A model generated the notes under the pieces. The model was not told the DNA's origin. It made no database searches and saw nothing but the letters and a program-made list of their open reading frames with translations. The position numbers were made by a program, and so were the translations under genes. Positions 34,701-39,979 of a stretch of DNA of 39,979 nucleotides are shown here, in pieces. This DNA comes from Nostoc sp. S13 (GTDB taxonomy: Bacteria; Cyanobacteriota; Cyanobacteriia; Cyanobacteriales; Nostocaceae), in contig NZ_JAQYWQ010000066.1 of assembly GCF_029379315.1 (NCBI RefSeq), positions 1-39,979 on the forward strand, written 5' to 3'. Numbering within the stretch: position 1 is the stretch's first letter; each line of letters opens with the position of its first letter.

Positions 34701-34885
34701 GAAGATGCCATTGTTTCGGGTGTGGCACCAGGGAGACTAGCAGAGACAGATATAAAAGGATATTCAACGTTAGGCAGGGCACTGATGGGTAACAGTACAT
34801 AACTCATCAGACCGAAGATGAGGATACCCATCATGACCAAGGTGGTCATGACCGGACGACGGATGAAGAGTTCTGAAAGGTTCAT
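31757..34885 (-). CDS. RND efflux transporter, MdtC position
   Basis: A 1042-residue inner-membrane proton-driven pump subunit of the HAE1/AcrB-MdtBC family. Starts MNLSELFIRRPVMTTLVMMG (TM1), has two large periplasmic porter/docking loops (about 35-335 and 555-860) and two sets of membrane helices. The proton-relay Asp pair is in VGFVVDDAIVVLENVVR (TM4); VYLILGILYEDFIHPITIL and GIVKKNGIMLVDFAIEAQR mark TM9-TM10. Length is normal and the frame intact. GGGAGAA lies eight bases before the ATG. It is the distal gene of an adaptor-RND-RND set, separated from its paralogue by 292 bp that contain a repeat element; the two pumps share the same layout and may form a heterotrimer as MdtB and MdtC do. 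Substrates cannot be read from sequence. Confidence 0.94.
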   Translation of the reverse strand: MNLSELFIRRPVMTTLVMMGILIFGLMSYVLLPISALPNVEYPFISVSASLPGATPETMASSVAAPLERQFTEIAGLNSFNSTSSTGSTNISLQFDFSRRVEDAAKDVQGAISAAAGQLPAGMPHPPTYRKVNPSVSPILFLYMYSETQPISTVDEYAEVTVGQPISMINGVAQVQVFGQQQYAVRVQLDPRELASRGIGLTQVKTAIQQGNVNLPTGTLSGSYKSYTIQANGQLTDAAGYRQLIVTYKNGAPVRLQDLGEVIDSEQNVKVSNLYSDRKVTNRHSVVLAVQPQPGANTVNIVDAIQELLPTLREQVPKSIEMGIMYDRSQTIRASVNDVKFTLVLSVCLVILVIFLFLRDITATLIPSLALPVAIIGTFAVMYLSGFSLDNISLMALTLSVGFVVDDAIVVLENVVRYREMGESPLDAALKGSKEISFTILSMTLSLVAVFIPIMFMSGIIGKLFHEFAVTIAVAILVSGFVSLSLTPMLCSRFLSSSHQQRPNRLYQFLEGGFDFLLRGYDWTLKPILKFRLMTLIGSGILLLMTIYLFVIVPKGFIPTEDTGQLMANTKAAQDISFDDMRRHQQTVVDIIRKDPNIEAVDSIVGASGPNGSVNGGRITIRLKPRSQRQLSADQIIQELTPKLRRTTGIKTFLRSPPAIPIGGQQTNSTYQFTLQSLNLQDLRQYVPKLVDKVKILPGLRDVDSDLQLSTPQIQVQFDHNKAATLGITAQQVEQTLSAAYGSSQVSTIYTPNDQFYVILEVKPEFQQDPSALSMLYVQSSTGKLVPLSAIANITQNVGPLTVAHVGQLPSATISFDTLPGTSLSQATDAIKQAASEVLPSTITTSFQGSAQTFQQSFNDLGALLLVSIVVIYLILGILYEDFIHPITILSGLPSAGFGALLTLLIFQVDLNLYSFIGIILLVGIVKKNGIMLVDFAIEAQRKEGKNSFDAIYAACLTRFRPIMMTTMAALIGTLPIALGTGVGSEARRPLGIAIVGGLLFSQILTLYLTPVFYIYMEGLRKNLGQPKFKFSRFFFKKPKVS

Positions 34886-34970
34886 GGGTTTTGTTCTCCC
34901 AGAAATGTGATGGGGATGCGATCGCTAAATAGCAATACGCTTGGGTTAAGGCTTAAGTGTTTTTCAAATT

Positions 34971-35173
34971 CAATTTTTTCAAACGAACCGCAAAGGAGAG
35001 GCAGCGCGGTCTTGGGGAGCCAGTGCGTTGGGGAGCCAGTGCGTTGGGCGGCTCCGCCGACTTGAAGCACCTGGCGGCGGCTTCGCCGACTTGAAGCATC
35101 TGGCGTGGTCTCCCCCATGAGCGACTGCCGTCGCAAAGGAGAGGCAGCGCGTTGCGGTTCGTTTAAAAAATTG
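34971..35173. mobile_element. Composite repeat element between the two RND genes
   Basis: About 203 bp ending in inverted repeats: CAATTTTTTCAAACGAACCG-C (34971-34991) and GCGGTTCGTTTAAAAAATTG (35154-35173), one mismatch. The inside holds direct repeats: CGCAAAGGAGAGGCAGCGCG near each end, TTGGGGAGCCAGTGCG twice in tandem, and GCGGCT(C/T)CGCCGACTTGAAGC twice. The AACGAACCGC end also occurs near 22207. A reading frame on the minus strand crosses it, but its composition is that of the repeats. Confidence 0.75.
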
Positions 35174-35177
35174 GATA

Positions 35178-38100
35178 TCACGATCGCCCGCCTGAAAATG
35201 AAAATACCCGACGGAACTTAACTTGACTGAGCTTTTTCCGCCATGATTCCATATATATAAAGAACACAGGAGTTAAATACAGGGTCAATATCTGAGAAAA
35301 CACCAGTCCGCCCACAACTGCAATACCCAGAGGACGACGGGATTCTGAACCAGCCCCAAACCCGATCGCGATCGGTAAAGTTCCCATTAATGCTGCCATC
35401 GTTGTCATCATAATCGGGCGGAAGCGCACCAAGCAGGCTTGATAAATCGCCTCAGAGGGCTTTTTCCCTTCATTTCGCTGGGCTTCGATGGCAAAGTCCA
35501 CCATCATAATCCCGTTTTTCTTGACGATGCCCACCAAGAGAATTATGCCGATGAAGGAGTAAACATTCAGTTCGACATGGAATATGATCAGCGTTAACAA
35601 TGCGCCAAAACCTGCTGAAGGCAAACCGGAAAGAATCGTAATCGGGTGAATGAAATCCTCATAGAGAACACCCAGGATCAGATAAATTACTAAAACGGCG
35701 ATCGCTAACAGTAAACCCAAACTCGGCAGTGAACTTTGAAATACCTGGCTTGCACCCTGAAAGTTCGTGCTAATACTCGCAGGAATCACCTGATTAATCA
35801 GTTTTTCAATCTCTTCATTGGCATTTCCCAAGGACACACCTGGGGCGAGGTTAAAGGAAATAGTGGCGGCGTTCATCCGACCGTTATGATTGACCATTAA
35901 CGGGCTGACTCCCTGAGATAGTTTGGCGAATGTCTTCAGAGGAACTGCCACTCCTGTACTGGAGTTAATGTATAATGTCAACAAAGCATTAATATCCTCC
36001 TGATACTGGGGTGCTAATTCCAGAATCACCTGATATTCATTGGTCGCTGCATAGATGGTTGATACTTGGTAGGAACCGTAGGCACTTCTCAAGGTATTTT
36101 CGATTTGCTCGGCGGTAATCCCATAAGTTGAGGCTTTATCGCGGTCAATGTCAATTTGAATCTGGGAAGCAAACTGTAAATCGCTGTTCACATCCTGGAG
36201 TTCTGTCAAGGTTTTCATCTTGATCACAAGTTGGGGAACATACTCCTGCAAGGGTTTGACATCAGAACTCTGGAGGGCAAGTTGATAAAGTCCTGTGCTT
36301 TGTTGAGCGCCAATGGGAATCGCTGGAGGATTTTGTAAGAATACTTGGATGCCGGGAACAGTGGCGAGTTTGATTCGCAAATTTTGCACGATTTCGTCGG
36401 CACTAAGTTGGCGCTGCGATCGCGGTTTTAAGCGAATAAACAAACTCCCAGAATTAGCTGCAACTGCTGCCCCACCGCCACTTCCACTCGCTCCCGCCCC
36501 GATATTGGAGTTAACTGCATCCACGTTCGGGTCTTGGCGGATCAGGTTAGCAACTGTCTGCTGATGCTGAACAAGATTATCGAAGGATGCATCCTGGGCT
36601 GCTTGGGTAATGCCTGTAATTTGTCCGGTATCTTCGCTAGGAATAAAGCCCTTGGGAACGATCACCAACAGCCCAACTGTCACTAGCAATAGAAAGCCAG
36701 ATAAAATCATCGTGGTGAGGTGATATTTTAAGACTTTTTTGAGACTCCAATCGTACAGACCGAGGAAGCGATCAAATACATATTCGGAAGCTTGATATAA
36801 CCGACTTTGATGGGCATGATCCACAGGACGCAGAAAACGGCTGCACAACATCGGAGTCAGACTCAAAGACACAAAACCAGATACGAGAATTGCCACTGCG
36901 ATCGTCACAGCAAATTCATGAAATAATCGTCCCAGCACTCCACTCATAAACAACATCGGGATGAAGACTGCAACTAAGGAAAGGGTCATTGATAGGATGG
37001 TGAAACCAATTTCTCTCGACCCATTCAATGCCGCTTCTAGCGGACGTTCCCCCATTTCCATGTGACGGACGATATTTTCTAGCATAACGATCGCATCATC
37101 GACTACGAAGCCCACAGAAAGGGTCAACGCCATCAGCGACAGGTTATCTAGTGAGTAGTGCAGCAAATACATCACCGCAAAGGTGCCAATCAGGGAAACG
37201 GGTAATGCCAAACTGGGAATCACCGTCGCCGAGAGGTTCCGCAAAAAGAGGAAAATTACTAAGATAACTAGAGCGATCGTCAGAATCAAGGTAAATCTGA
37301 CATCATCTACTGAATCTCGAATTGACTGAGATGCATCATAGAGAATCCCAATTTCCACGGATGCCGGAATCTGCTCTCGCAAATTCGGGAGTAATTTCTT
37401 AATCGTGTCTACGACTTGCACCGTATTAGTTCCGGGCTGTCTTTGAATGGTGAGAATAATGGCGCGAGTGTTGTTGTACCAGCTTGCTAACTTGTCATTT
37501 TCTACACTGTCAATGATCCGCCCCAGTTGATTGAGATAGATCGGCATTCCATCTTTATAAGACACAATCAACTGACGATAAGCAGCCGCATCTTGGAGTT
37601 GCCCGTTAGTTTGGACTGTAAAATTCTTGTGATTTCCCGAAAGGCTGCCGGTAGGTAAATCGACGTTACCCTGTTGAATCGCCGTCGCCACCTGATCTAG
37701 CCCAATTTGCCGCGTTGCTAATTGCTGCGGATCAAGTTGAATTCGAGCCGCATACTTTTGGGAACCGTAGACAGCTACCTGTGCCACCCCATTGATTGTA
37801 GATAGCTTTTGCGCCAGATAAGTCTCAGCATAATTGTCTACCTGAGAAAGCGGCAGAGTGGGAGAATCCAGGTAAAGATAGAGAATCGGTTGATCGGCGG
37901 GGTTAACCTTGCTGTAAGTGGGAGGATTGGGTAAATCGGTCGCAATTTGCCCCGATGCTCCCGATATGGCGGCTTGCACATCCTGCGCCGCGTCATCAAT
38001 ATTCCGACTCAGGTTAAATTGCAGGGTAATTTGAGTCTGGCCCAGAGTGCTAGTTGAGTTAAGCGAATCGAGTCCAGCAATACTAGAAAATTGCTTCTCC

Positions 38101-38300
38101 AAGGGACGGGCAACCGATGCTGCCATTGTTTCCGGGCTGGCTCCCGGTCGGGCGGCACTTACCTGAATTGTGGGATAATCCACACTTGGTAAATCGCTGA
38201 TTGGCAGCAAACGATAACTCATGAAACCAAAGATTAAAATCGCCGCCATCACCAGAGTCGTCATGATCGGGCGGCGGATAAATGGTTCTGAGAGGTTCAT
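35178..38300 (-). CDS. RND efflux transporter, MdtB position
   Basis: A 1040-residue pump subunit paralogous to the next gene downstream. Starts MNLSEPFIRRPIMTTLVMAA; TM4 carries VGFVVDDAIVMLENIVR with both proton-relay Asp residues, and GIVKKNGIMMVDFAIEAQRN marks TM10. Two periplasmic loops of normal size are present; a Gly/Ala/Ser-rich stretch (NIGAGASGSGGGAAVAANSG, about residues 613-632) is inserted in the second loop relative to the paralogue. The ATG overlaps the adaptor stop by four bases (ATGA), and an unusually complete Shine-Dalgarno, GGAGGTGAT, lies three bases before it, within the adaptor's last codons, so translation is coupled. It acts with the adaptor and an outer-membrane channel encoded elsewhere. 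Confidence 0.94.
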   Translation of the reverse strand: MNLSEPFIRRPIMTTLVMAAILIFGFMSYRLLPISDLPSVDYPTIQVSAARPGASPETMAASVARPLEKQFSSIAGLDSLNSTSTLGQTQITLQFNLSRNIDDAAQDVQAAISGASGQIATDLPNPPTYSKVNPADQPILYLYLDSPTLPLSQVDNYAETYLAQKLSTINGVAQVAVYGSQKYAARIQLDPQQLATRQIGLDQVATAIQQGNVDLPTGSLSGNHKNFTVQTNGQLQDAAAYRQLIVSYKDGMPIYLNQLGRIIDSVENDKLASWYNNTRAIILTIQRQPGTNTVQVVDTIKKLLPNLREQIPASVEIGILYDASQSIRDSVDDVRFTLILTIALVILVIFLFLRNLSATVIPSLALPVSLIGTFAVMYLLHYSLDNLSLMALTLSVGFVVDDAIVMLENIVRHMEMGERPLEAALNGSREIGFTILSMTLSLVAVFIPMLFMSGVLGRLFHEFAVTIAVAILVSGFVSLSLTPMLCSRFLRPVDHAHQSRLYQASEYVFDRFLGLYDWSLKKVLKYHLTTMILSGFLLLVTVGLLVIVPKGFIPSEDTGQITGITQAAQDASFDNLVQHQQTVANLIRQDPNVDAVNSNIGAGASGSGGGAAVAANSGSLFIRLKPRSQRQLSADEIVQNLRIKLATVPGIQVFLQNPPAIPIGAQQSTGLYQLALQSSDVKPLQEYVPQLVIKMKTLTELQDVNSDLQFASQIQIDIDRDKASTYGITAEQIENTLRSAYGSYQVSTIYAATNEYQVILELAPQYQEDINALLTLYINSSTGVAVPLKTFAKLSQGVSPLMVNHNGRMNAATISFNLAPGVSLGNANEEIEKLINQVIPASISTNFQGASQVFQSSLPSLGLLLAIAVLVIYLILGVLYEDFIHPITILSGLPSAGFGALLTLIIFHVELNVYSFIGIILLVGIVKKNGIMMVDFAIEAQRNEGKKPSEAIYQACLVRFRPIMMTTMAALMGTLPIAIGFGAGSESRRPLGIAVVGGLVFSQILTLYLTPVFFIYMESWRKKLSQVKFRRVFSFSGGRS

Positions 38301-39820
38301 GAATCACCTCCGCCTGACTTCGGGGAATGATTTCTTCTTGACTTCTCTGTATTTGAATCATTGCCGCTTGTTTTGATGCGGATTTTGCTACCCGAAACGA
38401 GATTAGCTTGACCATCCGTGACAATTTTATCGCCTGGTTGCGGCCCTTTCTGAACCACATCTAGCCCATCAATGCTGCTGCTGACCGTAACTGGGACGTT
38501 TTGTACTGTCATGTCGGGCTTAACTACAAACACAAACTGTCCATCCGGGCCATTCTGTACGGCTTGGGAAGGAACAACCGTAGCATTCGGTTCTTCGGTC
38601 AGCGTTAGCGTTGCATTCACAAATTGACCGGGAAACAAGTGTCCCTGAGTGTTGTCAAAATCGCCAATCAGTTGAATTGTTCCCGTAGTGTTATCAACCG
38701 TATTATTGACAAAAGACAAAGTACCTGGTATGGAACGAGCTTGATTATCAGGAAACGTCACATCTACCTTCAGCTTGCCATTCTGCATATACTTTTGTAC
38801 CTGGGGCAGATTTGTTTCAGGAATGGAAAAAGCAACTTGAATCGGGCGAATTTGAGTCAGGGTAACAAGTGGAGTCGTGCTGTTAGCTTGCACCACATTG
38901 CCTTGAGTCACCAGAATATTGCCAGCGCGACCATCAATCGGCGCATAAATTTTGGCGTAAGACAATTGCACTTTGGTATTATCCAATGCTCCCTGGTCAG
39001 AACTGACAACGGCTTGAGCATTAGCGATCGCAGCTTGATCCCCCTTGACAACTGCGCCAGCATTAGTCAGCGCCACTCGATCGCTTTTCAAAACTGCCTC
39101 AGCATTAGCGATCGCTTCTCGATCTGCTTGTAGGGTTGCTGTAGCCGATTTGCTGTTAGAAACGTATTGCTGTGCTTGGTCTAAACTGATAGCGCCCTTC
39201 TTATACAATGCACCATAGCGATTGCTCTGTCCTTGGGCAAAATCTGCTTGCGCTTGATCCTTGGCCAAAGTTGCTTGGGCTTGTCGCACTAAGGCTTGGT
39301 CTTTGATTAAAGTCGCCCTAGCTTGGTCTACCTGACCCAAGTCTCTAGTTAATGTAGCTCTAGCTTGTTGTACCTGCGCTTGGTCTTTCGCGACAGTTCC
39401 TTGAGCTTGCTGGATTGCAGCAGCTTGCGATCGGTTATCCAGGGTAAACAAAAGTTGTCCCTTTTTCACATCTTGACCTTTCTTGAAATAAACTCCAATG
39501 ATCCGTCCACTGGCTTCGGGCGTAATCGATACCGTAGAACCCGATTGCACATTGCCAATCGCCTGTAGTTGTATCGGAACCGTTTTTTGTGTCACCATTG
39601 CCACAGTTACAGGTGTCACTTGCTGTTTATTACGCTCAGATTTTCCCGTTTTCTCTGTCTTAGCTGCACCCGCATGGATACCCAAAAAAACCAGCCCACC
39701 CAGCACCATCACGCCCAAAATTACCAAAATAATCTTTCTTGGCGATCGCTTTTTTGGCGATCGTAGTAGCTCCGGTTCTATACTGTTCTCAGTCAAATCG
39801 TTAGAAATTTCATGGTTCAT
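38297..39820 (-). CDS. Periplasmic adaptor (membrane fusion protein) of an RND pump
   Basis: A 507-residue HlyD/AcrA-type adaptor. One N-terminal transmembrane helix (about 29-50, ILVILGVMVLGGLVFLGI) without a lipobox Cys. Then a beta-barrel/lipoyl half (SGRIIGVYFKKGQDVKKGQL), a long alpha-hairpin (about 130-283), the other lipoyl half (IYAPIDGRAGNILVTQGNVV) and C-terminal barrel and membrane-proximal domains (FPGQFVNATLTL, VVPSQAVQNGPDGQFVFVV). The hairpin consists of four plus four tandem 14-residue units around the tip NRYGALYKKGAISLDQ. The C-terminus is polar (KSRRNHSPKSGGGDS). The ATG at 39820 is preferred; the frame also allows TTG at 39832. It is the first gene of the operon, with its promoter expected between 39820 and the window edge, where nothing specific was recognised. 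Confidence 0.93.
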   Translation of the reverse strand: MNHEISNDLTENSIEPELLRSPKKRSPRKIILVILGVMVLGGLVFLGIHAGAAKTEKTGKSERNKQQVTPVTVAMVTQKTVPIQLQAIGNVQSGSTVSITPEASGRIIGVYFKKGQDVKKGQLLFTLDNRSQAAAIQQAQGTVAKDQAQVQQARATLTRDLGQVDQARATLIKDQALVRQAQATLAKDQAQADFAQGQSNRYGALYKKGAISLDQAQQYVSNSKSATATLQADREAIANAEAVLKSDRVALTNAGAVVKGDQAAIANAQAVVSSDQGALDNTKVQLSYAKIYAPIDGRAGNILVTQGNVVQANSTTPLVTLTQIRPIQVAFSIPETNLPQVQKYMQNGKLKVDVTFPDNQARSIPGTLSFVNNTVDNTTGTIQLIGDFDNTQGHLFPGQFVNATLTLTEEPNATVVPSQAVQNGPDGQFVFVVKPDMTVQNVPVTVSSSIDGLDVVQKGPQPGDKIVTDGQANLVSGSKIRIKTSGNDSNTEKSRRNHSPKSGGGDS

Positions 39821-39979
39821 CAGAACATCCAATGGATTTTAGTTTATTAGAAACAGCCAAATCCTTTACCACCTTAACTCCCGCTTTTACCAATTTCATT
39901 TAATATCGACTTGTATTTTTGTTGATTTATCAAACAGAATAAAGGTGCCAGTCGCCAGAATTCACTTGGGTATTTTGTG

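Noticed and set aside
34882..35181. Minus-strand 99-codon frame linking the two RND genes with four-base overlaps
   Set aside because: Its codons translate the composite repeat element (Arg/Ser/Gln/Pro-rich, internal duplications). The overlaps are coincidental.

Overview
The window looks like chromosomal DNA of a filamentous, probably heterocyst-forming cyanobacterium (Nostocales). Evidence seen in the sequence: frequent HIP1 palindromes (GCGATCGC), abundant short tandem heptamer repeats and palindromic 'CGTAGC'-type repeats in spacers and even inside genes, and cyanobacterium-typical genes (ldpA, xisH/xisI, an R3H/Ycf45-type AAA ATPase, YvcK with an N-terminal membrane anchor, AMIN-TonB receptor). 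No rRNA or tRNA gene was recognised.

Layout. 1-1.8 kb: a broken small monooxygenase-like gene with a 139-bp MITE at its end, a phasin-like gene, an exported FKBP isomerase and a phosphoesterase relic. 2.3-6.7 kb: an iron-uptake locus (receptor N-terminal relic, PepSY-type membrane protein, AMIN/TonB-dependent siderophore receptor) whose receptor is split by a second copy of the same MITE. 6.8-7.1 kb: an ISAs1 transposase scrap joined to a secreted-protein N-terminus. 7.2-15.9 kb: housekeeping genes (ruvC, yvcK, tsaE, patatin phospholipase, dihydroorotase, lepB), a TnpB relic and a frameshifted MOSC gene. 16-23.8 kb: a third MITE copy, then a signalling cluster: Cache-HAMP-PAS hybrid histidine kinase, translationally coupled REC-GGDEF-EAL protein, and a REC-histidine kinase. 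23.8-24.9 kb: an inverted-repeat element and a doubly inactivated xisH-xisI pair. 25.1-29.9 kb: ldpA, the R3H AAA ATPase, and an exported glycerophosphodiesterase with a calcium-loop-like motif. 30.1-31.7 kb: a CRISPR leader and array (8 repeats, 7 spacers) without cas genes, a GNAT acetyltransferase, and a decayed orphan CRISPR repeat beyond it. 31.7-39.8 kb (minus strand): a periplasmic adaptor and two RND pumps in MdtABC-like order, with a composite repeat element between the pumps.

Three themes stand out. (1) A small non-autonomous transposon, present three times with at most two base differences and a clean 3-bp target duplication, has moved recently and has broken at least one gene; removing it and one duplication restores the receptor frame exactly. 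(2) Genomic short repeats have been absorbed in frame into conserved proteins: a receiver domain, two HATPase domains, LdpA and a TnpB relic. (3) Gene decay is dense: about nine broken or relic genes in 40 kb, which fits a genome in which mobile repeats are active and selection on accessory functions is relaxed (inference).

Functionally, the iron locus would have imported siderophores before its disruption. The kinase/c-di-GMP cluster probably converts an extracytoplasmic ligand signal into c-di-GMP changes, and the RND operon forms the inner-membrane and periplasmic parts of a tripartite efflux pump; no TolC-type outer-membrane channel is present in the window.
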